Source of the DNA: an uncultured Tenacibaculum sp. | Lineage (GTDB): Bacteria; Bacteroidota; Bacteroidia; Flavobacteriales; Flavobacteriaceae | Reading direction: 5' to 3' | DNA length: 64,000 bases | Assembly (NCBI GenBank): GCA_947492185.1 | Contig: CANLMR010000001.1 | Span: 620,001 to 684,000, forward strand | Made by a program: the position numbers and the translations under genes | Shown: one piece after another, positions 15,650 to 26,282 of the stretch | How the letters are laid out: each line of letters begins with the position of its first letter | Numbering within the stretch: the stretch's first letter is position 1 | Notes under the pieces: generated by a model | Seen by the model: the letters and a program-made list of their open reading frames with translations, nothing else | What the model was told of the DNA's origin: nothing | Database searches by the model: none

Positions 15650-16342
15650 ATGAAGTTATTAGTAATCAAATTGACTTTTTTATGTGTTTGCTGTTATCAA
15701 GGAGTAGCTCAAACAGGGAAAAAAGCATTTCAGTTTAAAAAAGGAGAAGTATTAGATGTACTTCTTGTAACGGGCACAAAAAACAATTATAAAAAATTGT
15801 TTGATAGGTATAAAAAAACAGCGTTTCCTGTTGCTTCAAAATTTACGTATCAGCCACAGTCAGGATTTAGAACAAAAAAATTAATAATGGGAAGTCATTT
15901 ACCAGTTAATTTTATTTTTGGGAAGTGGAGCGATATTAAAAAAAGGAAAGAATTTTTAAGAGTTATTGAGAATGAAGTTCCAGATTTTCATAGGCAGAGA
16001 AAAGAATTGTTTACCTATTTTGGATTAGCATATTTTGAAGTTGAAAATAATGTAGATTTTTCAATTTATAAGAACAAATTCAATGTGGTAACTTCGTTTT
16101 GGAAAAAGAAAAAAGATAAAACTGATTTTTATAAGGTTTGGGAAAATAGCGTAAAGAAAAATGGAGGAAAAGTTATTCTGAAATTAGAAAATGGAGAATC
16201 ACCAACGGGATATTATTACAGACCAGATATTATTTCTATTGTAGAATGGGAAACGTATGAACAATTTGATTCTTTTTCCAAAAAGTATCCATTATCAAGC
16301 TATGCAAGACTATCAAACGTACATCAATTTCAAATTGATTAA
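15650..16342 (+). CDS. Secreted hypothetical protein, possible ferredoxin-like (NIPSNAP/DUF1330-type) fold
   Basis: A 230-residue protein with a signal peptide (to about residue 21, GVAQ). Two similar halves each contain a Lys-rich region and a strand-helix pair; the end reads IISIVEWETYEQFDSFSKKYP, which resembles the strand and helix of dimeric alpha/beta-barrel proteins. I do not recognise a named family. It lies 22 bases before a membrane AraC regulator, followed 2 bases later by a DUF2911 gene, so the three are probably one transcript. Function unknown. Confidence 0.65.
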   Translation: MKLLVIKLTFLCVCCYQGVAQTGKKAFQFKKGEVLDVLLVTGTKNNYKKLFDRYKKTAFPVASKFTYQPQSGFRTKKLIMGSHLPVNFIFGKWSDIKKRKEFLRVIENEVPDFHRQRKELFTYFGLAYFEVENNVDFSIYKNKFNVVTSFWKKKKDKTDFYKVWENSVKKNGGKVILKLENGESPTGYYYRPDIISIVEWETYEQFDSFSKKYPLSSYARLSNVHQFQID

Positions 16343-16364
16343 TTTTCAAAAAAGAAAAAAGTAA

Positions 16365-17471
16365 ATGCAACAAATTCTTGAACAACTCGTATACTTTGGT
16401 TTTTTTCAAAGTCTATTACTCATATTTATTTTTATAGTGTCTTTAAAAACACGTAATCAAATCAATGAGTTCTTATTGATTTTGATTGTAATTCTAACTA
16501 TAGGATTGTTTGGTAAAGTATTACACAGTGTTAATTTGTTCGATAGAAGTTTCAAATTAATAGCAATGTCAGAATTTTCTGCATTGCTATTCGGGCCTAC
16601 CATTTTTTTGTTTGTACAATCTACTTTGTTCAGAGAAAAGTTCACTAAAGCAAGTATACAACATTATGTACCAGGTATCATGTATTCAATATTTATTACA
16701 GGATATTTTATTGTTCCTTCTAGTGAATATCAAATAGAACGAAATAAGTCTATTGATTTAATGACGGTTATTTACTGGTGTCATGCCATTGGTTTAGTAG
16801 TGAATATTTTCTATTGGATAAAGGCCTATAAAGGTTTTCAAAAATTCTCAATTAGTTTTAAAAATGAATCTTCATTCGTGCCTCATATACAATTTGTGCA
16901 TCATTTTTTGATTGTAACTGGCTTTTGTATGCTAATCTGGTTAATTTTATTCATAACAAACTTCTTAGGTTTTCCTATGATAGAACGCACTGCAAGACCT
17001 TATATCTGGATTATACTAACGTTCGTAATTCTATTTATCAGTTATTATATGATGCTAAAACCTGAAGTCTTGAAATCTATTCCAGATGTAAAAATCAAGA
17101 AGTATCATCAATCAAAATTAACTCATGAAGATTTAGACCGTTTAAAGCTAGCGTTGGAAAAATTAATGCTAGAGAAAAAACCATACTTAAACGCTAAATT
17201 ATTGAAAACAGAATTAGCTCAAATGTTAGGAGTGCATGGTCCGGAATTATCAAGATTGTTAAATGAAAATATCGGGATGAATTTCTTCGAATATGTAAAC
17301 TACTATAGAATTAAAGAATTTGTTGATTTAGCTAAAACTGAAAAAGGAAAGCAACTTACTTTTTTTGGATTAGCCCAAGAAGCGGGTTTCAATTCCAAAA
17401 CAACATTTAATAAATCTTTTAAAAGCTTGATGGGAGTTTCTCCATCAGCATATTTTAATCAAAAACAATAA
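16365..17471 (+). CDS. Membrane-bound AraC family transcriptional regulator
   Basis: A 368-residue protein with about seven hydrophobic segments in residues 1-235 and an AraC-type double helix-turn-helix at the C-terminus (about 265-368). The latter includes the FFEYVNYYRIKEF helix and the GFNSKTTFNKSFKSLMGVSP signature. This layout, seven helices plus HTH_18, is common in Flavobacteria and implies sensing at the membrane. It is flanked by a secreted hypothetical gene and a DUF2911 gene in the same direction, which may be its targets. The ligand is unknown. Confidence 0.88.
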   Translation: MQQILEQLVYFGFFQSLLLIFIFIVSLKTRNQINEFLLILIVILTIGLFGKVLHSVNLFDRSFKLIAMSEFSALLFGPTIFLFVQSTLFREKFTKASIQHYVPGIMYSIFITGYFIVPSSEYQIERNKSIDLMTVIYWCHAIGLVVNIFYWIKAYKGFQKFSISFKNESSFVPHIQFVHHFLIVTGFCMLIWLILFITNFLGFPMIERTARPYIWIILTFVILFISYYMMLKPEVLKSIPDVKIKKYHQSKLTHEDLDRLKLALEKLMLEKKPYLNAKLLKTELAQMLGVHGPELSRLLNENIGMNFFEYVNYYRIKEFVDLAKTEKGKQLTFFGLAQEAGFNSKTTFNKSFKSLMGVSPSAYFNQKQ

Positions 17472-17473
17472 GA

Positions 17474-18301
17474 ATGAAAACATATATAATAATGGCGTTC
17501 ATGTTTGTGAACGCTGGTTTGCTAGCGCAATTAAAAGTTCCAAGTTTAAGTCCAAAAACTAAACTAAGTCAAAATATAGGATTGTCAACTGTAACCATAG
17601 AATATTCTAGACCGAGTAAAAAAGGAAGGAAAATTTTTGGTGGATTATTACCTTATGGAAAGGTTTGGAGAACTGGAGCGAATAGTGCAACAAAATTCTC
17701 ATTTTCAAAAGAAGTGGTGATTAATGGACAAAAATTTCCTAAGGGAGATTATAGTTTGCTAACGATTCCTGAAAAGAATTCATGGGCGATAAAATGGTAT
17801 ACCTATTCAAGTTCTAACTGGAATACTTACAAAAAGCAAAAGCCATTTACTACATTTAATTTGCCAGTGGAAAGTGTTTCAGAATCAGTTGAATCATTAG
17901 CGATACGATTTCAAAATATAACCTTGAATAGTGCTGATGTATACATAGAGTGGGAAAAATCAAGAATAATTATTCCGGTAAAAGTAAATGAGAAGCAAGA
18001 AATAATTTCATCAATAGATAGAGAATTGGCTGGCCCGAGTACTTCGGATTATTTTAGAGCTGCGTTGTATTACCATGAAACGAAAACTGATTTAAATAAA
18101 GCGTTAACATATATTCAAAAAGTTACTGAATCGGATAAAGCTTTGTTTTTTCAGGTAACTAGAGAAGCACTTATTCTGAAAGACTTAAATAGGAGAAAAG
18201 AAGCTATTAAAGTTGCAAAAAGAGCATTACAATTATCTGAAGAAGCAAAGAATAAAGATTTTGTCAAAATAAACAACGATATTATTACTATTTTGAAATA
18301 A
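17474..18301 (+). CDS. DUF2911 domain-containing exported protein
   Basis: A 275-residue protein with a signal peptide (to about LLAQ, residue 19). The DUF2911 domain has the conserved segments TVTIEYSRPSKKGR, KIFGGLLPYGKVWRTGANSAT (21 residues, shortened in practice to GLLPYGKVWRTGANSAT) and PKGDYSLLTIP. A helical tail (about 190-275) resembles TPR units (ALTYIQKV, KEAIKVAKRAL). Its start follows the AraC stop by 2 bases. The family is frequent in Bacteroidota and lacks an established biochemical role. Confidence 0.87.
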   Translation: MKTYIIMAFMFVNAGLLAQLKVPSLSPKTKLSQNIGLSTVTIEYSRPSKKGRKIFGGLLPYGKVWRTGANSATKFSFSKEVVINGQKFPKGDYSLLTIPEKNSWAIKWYTYSSSNWNTYKKQKPFTTFNLPVESVSESVESLAIRFQNITLNSADVYIEWEKSRIIIPVKVNEKQEIISSIDRELAGPSTSDYFRAALYYHETKTDLNKALTYIQKVTESDKALFFQVTREALILKDLNRRKEAIKVAKRALQLSEEAKNKDFVKINNDIITILK

Positions 18302-18312
18302 TACATCTTTTG

Positions 18313-18342
18313 AAAAACACTCTATTTATTAGGGTGTTTTTT
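18313..18342 (+). terminator. Terminator after the DUF2911 gene
   Basis: AAAAACACTCT pairs with AGGGTGTTTTT (one G-U) around a 7-base loop and ends in a T run. It lies only 8 bases before the TTG start of the helicase gene. Confidence 0.75.
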
Positions 18343-18349
18343 ACTTAAA

Positions 18350-21300
18350 TTGCATAAAAAAAGTTTAGTGCAGAATAGTACTTCATTTCAAATATTTAAC
18401 GCTTCCGCGGGAAGTGGAAAAACCTTCACTTTAGTAAAAGAATACCTCAAAGTATTACTGCAATCTAGTGATGTGTTTTATTTTCAAAAGGTTTTAGCAA
18501 TAACATTTACCAATAAAGCTGCAGGAGAAATGAAGGAAAGGGTTTTAAAATCACTTTCAGATGTTACAGAAGATAGGCCCAATGAAATAGTTAATCTAGT
18601 TATTCAAGAAACTACATTAGACAGAGAAACTATTAAAGAAAGAAGCGGTAGAATACTAAATGCTGTTTTACAGAATTACTCGGCTTTTTCAATTACTACA
18701 ATTGATAGTTTTACGCATAAAATCATTAAGAATTTTGCCTTCGATCTTGGGTTAACCCTCAATTTTGAAGTGGAGATGGATGCACTTTCTCTTTTAAATG
18801 AAGCAGTAGATCTTCTAATTTCTAAAATTGGAACTAATAGAGAATTAACGAATCTTTTAATTGATTTCTCACTTTCAAAAATAGATGAAGATAAATCATG
18901 GGATATTTCATATGAATTAAAAGAATTCTCTAAAGTTCTGTTGAATGAAGATGATGTAAGACATTTTAGAGTTTTAAGAGAACGAAGTACTCAAGATTTT
19001 ATCAACTTAAAACAAAAATTGAACAAATATCAAGTTCAAACAGAAAATAAGTTGAAAGAAATTGGTGAAAGAGGACTTCAGATTATTGATGGAATAGGAT
19101 TGGATCATAAAGATTTTTACTATTCTCTTTTACCAAAGCATTTTATTGCATTAAAAGAAAATCCTAGTGCTGCTAAATTTTTTGATCAAAATAAGCTTAG
19201 ACAACGAATAGAAGAAAATACCTTCTATTCAAAATCAAAGTCAGATGATATAAAATCAGCTATTGAAGGAATTCTACCAGAATTGTTAGAATTGTATATT
19301 GAGTCTGAAAACTTGTACAAAGATTCAACACTAAATAAATTGGCTTTAAAAAGCTTAATTCCTCTAGCTGTTTTAAATACTATAAATCAAGAACTAACTC
19401 ATTTAAAAGAAGAGAATAATATTCGATTGAATGCCGAGTTTAATCAGTTGATTTCAGATAATATCAAGAACCAACCAACACCTTTTATTTACGAACGAAT
19501 TGGACAACGTTTTATGCATTACTTTATAGATGAAATGCAAGATACTTCGGTGTTACAATGGGAGAATTTAATTCCATTAATAGATAATGCATTGGCTCAA
19601 GAAAATAGTAGTTTGCTTTTAGTAGGAGATGCGAAACAGGCCATTTATAGATGGCGTGGTGGAAAAGCAGAGCAGTTTATTAATTTAAGTAGTCCGGAGT
19701 TTAAAGTTTTTCAAGCGGAAAAAAGTATTAATCAACTAGAGAGAAATTTTAGAAGTTTTTCCGAGGTAATTAATTTTAATAATCAATTTTTTCAGCATGT
19801 TAGTTCATTTCTAAATAATCAAGATTATAGTCAGTTATTTAAAGATGGAAATAAACAGTTAGAAAACTCAAAAAAGGGAGGTAAAGTGACACTTTCTTTT
19901 TTGGAGAAGCATGAGGATAAAGAATTAGAAAAAGATAAATATCCTCGAAAAGTATATGAGAAGATTACCGAGTTAAATCAACAATATTCTTTAAATGAAA
20001 TTGCTGTTTTAGTTCGCAAAAAGAGCGAAGGTGTTCAAGTAGCTAATTATCTTTCTGAAAAAGGAATCCCAATAATATCATCTGAAACCTTATTGTTAAA
20101 GAATAGTGAGAAGGTAAATTTTATAGTCAACGTAATTCAATTGATACTTCAGTCTGATAATGAAGAAAAGAGATTTGAAGTTTTACATTTCTTATATCAC
20201 CATCTTTCATTAAAAACAGAAATTCATAGCTTTTACGAATTACTAATAAAGAAAGAGATCACAATTTTCTTCGAAGAATTAAAGTCATTTTCTATAGATT
20301 TTAATTTAAATATATATTTCGAATTACCTTTTTATGATAAGATTGAGTATATAATAAGGAGTTTTAATTTATTAGAAAGTTCTGATGCGTATGTTCAGTT
20401 TTTTTTAGACGTTGTTTTGGATCAGCAAAATAAAGGTGTTGATGTTCATGATTTTATTGAGTTTTGGAGTGTTAAGAAAGAAGTACTAAGTATTGTTACT
20501 TCAGAAGATGCAGATGCTGTTCATATCATGACCATTCATAAATCTAAAGGGCTAGAGTTCCCAGTTGTTATTTTTCCATATGATTTAGATGTGTATAGAC
20601 AGATAAAACCAAAAATATGGTTTGATGGTTTACCAGAGTCATTCGATAATTTTAAAGAGTTATTGATTGATTTTAATAAATCTGTAAGTCATATAAATGA
20701 TAGAGGAATGGATCTGTATACTCAACAAATTCAAGAATTGGAATTAGATAATTTCAATTTACTCTACGTCGCATTAACCAGAGCTGTTGAACAGTTACAT
20801 GTAATTACAGAAAAAAGAATTTCAAAATCAGGAGAAAACACGAATTACTACTCAGGGATTTTTATTTCATATTTAAAAAAGCAAGGATTGTGGGATGACA
20901 ATCAGAGTGAATACCATTTTGGAGAGTCAAATAGGGTTAGCTCAAAAGAAATAAAGGAGAAACAAATTCAAATTCAAGAAAAGTTCATCACAACACCTTG
21001 GCAAAACCATAATATTGTACTACTTGCAAGTGCTTCAAAATTATGGGATACTAACCAAGAAGAATCGATACAATATGGAAATCTTGTACATTCGATTCTT
21101 TCTGAAATTTATGTGGTATCAGATATTGAAAAGGTTTTTCATTTTTACGAAATGCAAGGAGATTTATCTTCTCAACTTTTAAAAACTATTAAGAAATTAG
21201 TTTTCAATATTGTTGAACATTCTTCATTAAATGAATTCTTTTCGGAAGAAGTAAAGGTGTATAATGAAAAAGAAATTTTAACGGTTAATAACTCTATTAT

Positions 21301-21490
21301 TATTCCAGATAGATTAGTAGTTAAAGATAATCTTACTACAATAATAGATTATAAAACAGGAGCAGAAAGTCATGCACATATCAATCAATTAAGATTATAC
21401 GAAAATGAGCTTCAAAACCTAGGTTTTAAAATTGATAAAAAAATATTGGTATATATAAATGATGCTGTTTTAGTTAAAGAAATTGACTAA
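18350..21490 (+). CDS. AddA-type UvrD-like helicase with C-terminal PD-(D/E)XK nuclease
   Basis: A 1046-residue SF1 helicase-nuclease. It has Walker A NASAGSGKTFTLV (about 17-29), Walker B YFIDEMQDTSVLQW, motif III LLLVGDAKQAIYRWRGG, motif V VHIMTIHKSKGLEFPVV and motif VI NLLYVALTRAVEQL. A C-terminal RecB-like nuclease contains the DYKTG motif (about 995-1000). This matches the AddA subunit of AddAB double-strand break processing complexes. The start is TTG 18350, which leaves a short leader after the preceding terminator. AddB is not adjacent. Confidence 0.88.
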   Translation: MHKKSLVQNSTSFQIFNASAGSGKTFTLVKEYLKVLLQSSDVFYFQKVLAITFTNKAAGEMKERVLKSLSDVTEDRPNEIVNLVIQETTLDRETIKERSGRILNAVLQNYSAFSITTIDSFTHKIIKNFAFDLGLTLNFEVEMDALSLLNEAVDLLISKIGTNRELTNLLIDFSLSKIDEDKSWDISYELKEFSKVLLNEDDVRHFRVLRERSTQDFINLKQKLNKYQVQTENKLKEIGERGLQIIDGIGLDHKDFYYSLLPKHFIALKENPSAAKFFDQNKLRQRIEENTFYSKSKSDDIKSAIEGILPELLELYIESENLYKDSTLNKLALKSLIPLAVLNTINQELTHLKEENNIRLNAEFNQLISDNIKNQPTPFIYERIGQRFMHYFIDEMQDTSVLQWENLIPLIDNALAQENSSLLLVGDAKQAIYRWRGGKAEQFINLSSPEFKVFQAEKSINQLERNFRSFSEVINFNNQFFQHVSSFLNNQDYSQLFKDGNKQLENSKKGGKVTLSFLEKHEDKELEKDKYPRKVYEKITELNQQYSLNEIAVLVRKKSEGVQVANYLSEKGIPIISSETLLLKNSEKVNFIVNVIQLILQSDNEEKRFEVLHFLYHHLSLKTEIHSFYELLIKKEITIFFEELKSFSIDFNLNIYFELPFYDKIEYIIRSFNLLESSDAYVQFFLDVVLDQQNKGVDVHDFIEFWSVKKEVLSIVTSEDADAVHIMTIHKSKGLEFPVVIFPYDLDVYRQIKPKIWFDGLPESFDNFKELLIDFNKSVSHINDRGMDLYTQQIQELELDNFNLLYVALTRAVEQLHVITEKRISKSGENTNYYSGIFISYLKKQGLWDDNQSEYHFGESNRVSSKEIKEKQIQIQEKFITTPWQNHNIVLLASASKLWDTNQEESIQYGNLVHSILSEIYVVSDIEKVFHFYEMQGDLSSQLLKTIKKLVFNIVEHSSLNEFFSEEVKVYNEKEILTVNNSIIIPDRLVVKDNLTTIIDYKTGAESHAHINQLRLYENELQNLGFKIDKKILVYINDAVLVKEID

Positions 21491-21514
21491 TTTTACCCAG
21501 CAAACAAACTAAAC

Positions 21515-22708
21515 ATGTACGGAAAAATTAAAGAGCATTTACAGCAAGAAATTCAGGATATAAAAGATGCTGGATTATATAAGAGTGAAAGAATTATTAC
21601 GTCATCACAAGACGCAGTAATTAAAATTTCAACAGGAGAAGAGGTGATTAACTTTTGTGCGAATAATTATTTAGGGCTTTCTAATAATAAAGAAGTAATC
21701 CAAGCAGCTAAAAATGTTATGGATACGCATGGATTTGGAATGTCTTCTGTTCGATTCATTTGTGGAACTCAAGATATACATAAACAATTAGAATCTAAGA
21801 TTGCTGATTTTTATCAAACTGAGGATACAATTCTATATGCTGCAGCATTTGATGCAAATGGCGGAGTTTTTGAGCCATTATTATCAAAAGATGATGCAAT
21901 TATATCAGATAGTTTAAATCACGCTTCTATTATTGATGGTGTTCGTTTGTGTAAAGCAGCTCGTTATCGTTATAATAATAATGATATGAGTTCTTTAGAA
22001 GAACAGTTAATTGAAGCGAGTAAACATAACCATAGATTTAAGATTATTGTTACTGATGGTGTCTTCTCTATGGATGGAATTGTTGCTAAACTTGATGAAA
22101 TTTGTGACTTAGCTGAGAAATATGATGCTATGGTAATGGTAGATGAATGTCATGCTGCTGGTTTTATAGGAGCTACTGGTAGAGGTACTTTAGAACTTAA
22201 AAATGTTTTAGGTAGAGTTGATATCGTAACAGGTACTCTAGGAAAAGCATTAGGAGGAGCAATGGGTGGATATACTACTGGTAAAAAGGAAATCATTGAG
22301 ATTTTACGTCAACGTTCTAGGCCATATTTATTCTCTAATTCTTTAGCTCCAGCAATTGTTGGTGCTTCCTTAAAAGTATTTGATTTATTATCAAACGATA
22401 CTTCATTAAGAGATAAACTAGAGTGGAATACAAATTATTTCAGAACTGAAATGGAAAAAGCAGGTTTTGATTTAGTTGGAGCAGATGCAGCTATCGTTCC
22501 TGTTATGTTATATGACGCTAAGCTTTCTCAGATAATGGCTGATAAGTTATTAGAAGAAGGTATATATGTTATAGGATTCTTTTATCCGGTAGTTCCAAAG
22601 GAACAAGCTAGAATTAGAGTGCAGTTATCAGCAGCTCATGACAAAGAACATATAGATAAAGCAATTAATGCATTTGTAAAAGTAGGAAAAGAGTTAAACG
22701 TTATTTAG
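21515..22708 (+). CDS. kbl: Glycine C-acetyltransferase (2-amino-3-ketobutyrate CoA ligase)
   Basis: A 397-residue PLP enzyme of the alpha-oxoamine synthase family. The pyridoxal lysine is in [14 protein letters not shown], and [23 protein letters not shown] and [11 protein letters not shown] are family hallmarks. The full-length match to Kbl and the intact N-terminus support threonine breakdown, with 2-amino-3-oxobutyrate plus CoA giving glycine and acetyl-CoA. Threonine dehydrogenase is not adjacent. It starts 24 bases after the helicase stop and may be read from the same transcript. 5-aminolevulinate or AON synthase is a less likely alternative. Confidence 0.9.
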   Translation: MYGKIKEHLQQEIQDIKDAGLYKSERIITSSQDAVIKISTGEEVINFCANNYLGLSNNKEVIQAAKNVMDTHGFGMSSVRFICGTQDIHKQLESKIADFYQTEDTILYAAAFDANGGVFEPLLSKDDAIISDSLNHASIIDGVRLCKAARYRYNNNDMSSLEEQLIEASKHNHRFKIIVTDGVFSMDGIVAKLDEICDLAEKYDAMVMVDECHAAGFIGATGRGTLELKNVLGRVDIVTGTLGKALGGAMGGYTTGKKEIIEILRQRSRPYLFSNSLAPAIVGASLKVFDLLSNDTSLRDKLEWNTNYFRTEMEKAGFDLVGADAAIVPVMLYDAKLSQIMADKLLEEGIYVIGFFYPVVPKEQARIRVQLSAAHDKEHIDKAINAFVKVGKELNVI

Positions 22709-22721
22709 TAATTAGAGGAAC

Positions 22722-22749
22722 AAAAACTTGTTTTTTTTATAAGTTTTTG
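22722..22749 (+). terminator. Terminator after kbl
   Basis: AAAAACTT and AAGTTTTT flank a T-rich loop and are followed by TTTTTG. The stem is A-T rich and weak. Confidence 0.5.
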
Positions 22750-22760
22750 TAGATTTGCTT

Positions 22761-22790
22761 TTGTAAATAAGTTTTAAGAACTTACATTTG
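22761..22790 (+). promoter_or_regulatory. Promoter (TTG-N19-TACATTTG) of the OmpA-family gene
   Basis: A TTG at 22761-22763 and TACATTTG at 22783-22790 are 19 bases apart. ATG 22830 follows with a leader of roughly 35 bases. Confidence 0.75.
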
Positions 22791-22829
22791 CGTTATATAT
22801 AAACGAACTTTTAATTTAAATTTTTGATA

Positions 22830-24221
22830 ATGAAACAATTAAAATTAGCTATGTTAGCTATGGTTGCGTTTTTAACGTTTGGTAACGTTAACGCACAAGA
22901 CGAAAACAATCCTTGGGTTGTAGGTTTCGGTATTAACACTGTTGATGTTAGGACTACTACTGAGTTTGGTGATCATGTAAAAGATTACATAGGAACTGGA
23001 GAGTGGGGTGATAACACGTTACCTTCGATTTCAAGATTAAGTATTGATAGATACTTAAATGATGGTTTTTCTTTACAGTTAGCAGGTTCTATAAACAAAG
23101 TTAAGACTTATTCTAGTCTTGAAGATATCGATGAGTTATATTGGGCTATCGATTTAATCGCTAAGTGGGACTTAAATCACTTATTTGGAGACACTGGATG
23201 GTGGGATCCTTATGTGTATGTTGGTGGAGGTTTCGTAGACTTTGGAAGAATGGAAGCTGGAAATTTTGTAGAAGGTAGTGAAGGTACTTTAAATGCAGGT
23301 GCTGGTTTCAATGTTTGGTTCAACGATAATATCGGTGTAAACTTTCAAACTGGAGCTAAGAAAGAATTTGCTGACAAAGTTCAGGATCACTTCCAACACT
23401 CTCTTGGTTTAGTTTTCCGTTTCGGTGGAAAAGATACTGATGGAGATGGAATCTATGACAAAAATGATGCTTGTCCAGATGTTGCAGGTTTAAAAGAATT
23501 TAACGGATGTCCAGATGCTGATGGTGATGGTATCAAAGATTCTGATGATGCTTGTCCAAATGAAGCTGGAGTTGCTGCATTAAATGGTTGTCCAGATGCT
23601 GACGGTGATGGTATTGCTGATAAAGATGATGCTTGTCCAAACGCTGCTGGTACTAAAGCAATGAATGGTTGTCCAGATGCTGACGGTGATGGTATCGCAG
23701 ACAACAAAGATAAGTGTCCAAACGAGGCTGGTCCTGCTGAAAACGGAGGATGCCCTTGGGGAGATAAAGATAATGATGGTGTTAAAGATAATGTAGATAA
23801 GTGTCCAGATGTAGCTGGTGTTGCTTCAAGACAAGGATGTCCAGAGCCAAAGCCAGTTATTACTGAGGAAGCTAAGAAGAAATTAGACGAGTTCGCAAGA
23901 GCTATCTATTTCAACTCTGGTAGATCTACTTTCAGACCTGGAGTTACTGGTAAATTAGATTTAATTGCTACTATCATGAAGGAGTACAAAGATGCTAATT
24001 TCAACATCGAAGGTCATACTGATAGTCAAGGACCTGCTGCTTCTAACCAAAGATTATCTGAAAGAAGAGCTCAGGCTGTAGTAGATTATTTATCTACACA
24101 CGGAATTTCTGGTTCAAGATTATCTGCTCAAGGTTTAGGAGAGGATTACCCAATCGCTACTAACAAAACTAGAGCTGGTAGAGCACAAAACAGACGTGTA
24201 GAGATTAACTTAAGAAAGTAA
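22830..24221 (+). CDS. OmpA family protein with thrombospondin type 3 repeats
   Basis: A 463-residue outer membrane protein with a signal peptide (to VNAQ), an N-terminal beta-barrel (about 25-205), five Asp-rich calcium-binding type 3 repeats (about 206-335) built on D-x-D-G-D-G-I-x-D and N-G-C-P units, and an OmpA peptidoglycan-binding domain (about 345-463) with NIEGHTDSQG and RRVEINLRK. It tethers the outer membrane to the wall and is usually very abundant in Flavobacteria. The start is ATG 22830; the computed TTG at 22824 only adds two residues. A strong promoter upstream and a strong terminator downstream fit high expression. Confidence 0.93.
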   Translation: MKQLKLAMLAMVAFLTFGNVNAQDENNPWVVGFGINTVDVRTTTEFGDHVKDYIGTGEWGDNTLPSISRLSIDRYLNDGFSLQLAGSINKVKTYSSLEDIDELYWAIDLIAKWDLNHLFGDTGWWDPYVYVGGGFVDFGRMEAGNFVEGSEGTLNAGAGFNVWFNDNIGVNFQTGAKKEFADKVQDHFQHSLGLVFRFGGKDTDGDGIYDKNDACPDVAGLKEFNGCPDADGDGIKDSDDACPNEAGVAALNGCPDADGDGIADKDDACPNAAGTKAMNGCPDADGDGIADNKDKCPNEAGPAENGGCPWGDKDNDGVKDNVDKCPDVAGVASRQGCPEPKPVITEEAKKKLDEFARAIYFNSGRSTFRPGVTGKLDLIATIMKEYKDANFNIEGHTDSQGPAASNQRLSERRAQAVVDYLSTHGISGSRLSAQGLGEDYPIATNKTRAGRAQNRRVEINLRK

Positions 24222-24238
24222 TCGATACTAAAATATAA

Positions 24239-25900
<1,662 letters not shown>

Positions 25901-25925
25901 TTAATAAATAAAAACAATTAAAATA

Positions 25926-26207
25926 ATGTTTTTAGAAATCGTAACACCTGAAGCAGTAATTTTTTCATCTGATGTTTTATCAGTAGCAGTACCAGGTATT
26001 AATGGAGAATTCCAAATATTAAATAATCACGCACCTATTGTTTCAGTATTAGTTTCTGGAAAAGTTAGAGTTGAAGCTAATGATGCTTCAATTGATGAAA
26101 AATTCCAAAACCAATTTACTAAAGAAAATGATGGTAGATTAAGTTTTGCTATAAATTCAGGTACACTTGAAATGAAAGATAATAAAGCAATTATACTAGC
26201 TGATTAG
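25926..26207 (+). CDS. atpC: F1Fo ATP synthase epsilon subunit
   Basis: A 93-residue protein matching the N-terminal beta-sandwich of AtpC: FLEIVTPEAVIFSSDV at the start, PGINGEFQILNNHAPIVSVL in the middle. It lacks the C-terminal two-helix hairpin of the 130-residue enterobacterial protein, and this short form is normal in Bacteroidota. It couples the gamma stalk to the c ring. It follows atpD by 25 bases in one operon, closed by the terminator at 26228-26263. Confidence 0.95.
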   Translation: MFLEIVTPEAVIFSSDVLSVAVPGINGEFQILNNHAPIVSVLVSGKVRVEANDASIDEKFQNQFTKENDGRLSFAINSGTLEMKDNKAIILAD

Positions 26208-26227
26208 TTTAATTTCTTTTAGAATAT

Positions 26228-26263
26228 AAAAAAAGCCTGTAAATAATTTTACAGGCTTTTTTT
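26228..26263. terminator. Bidirectional terminator between atpC and pyk
   Basis: A 16-bp perfect stem (26228-26243 with 26248-26263) contains AGCCTGTAAA and its complement, with a 4-base loop and A/T tracts on both sides. Confidence 0.88.
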
Positions 26264-26282
26264 ATGAATTATATTTTTTAAA

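Noticed and set aside
15451-15669. Minus-strand 72-codon ORF before the nitrilase
   Set aside because: It overlaps the start of the secreted hypothetical gene and contains no recognised domain or promoter. A genome-wide repeat search could reopen it.
23453-23707. Minus-strand 84-codon ORF with repeated SASGQP units, and the tandem repeat DNA as a possible CRISPR array
   Set aside because: Both reflect the thrombospondin type 3 repeats of the OmpA gene, which are coding, unequal in length and not separated by unique spacers.
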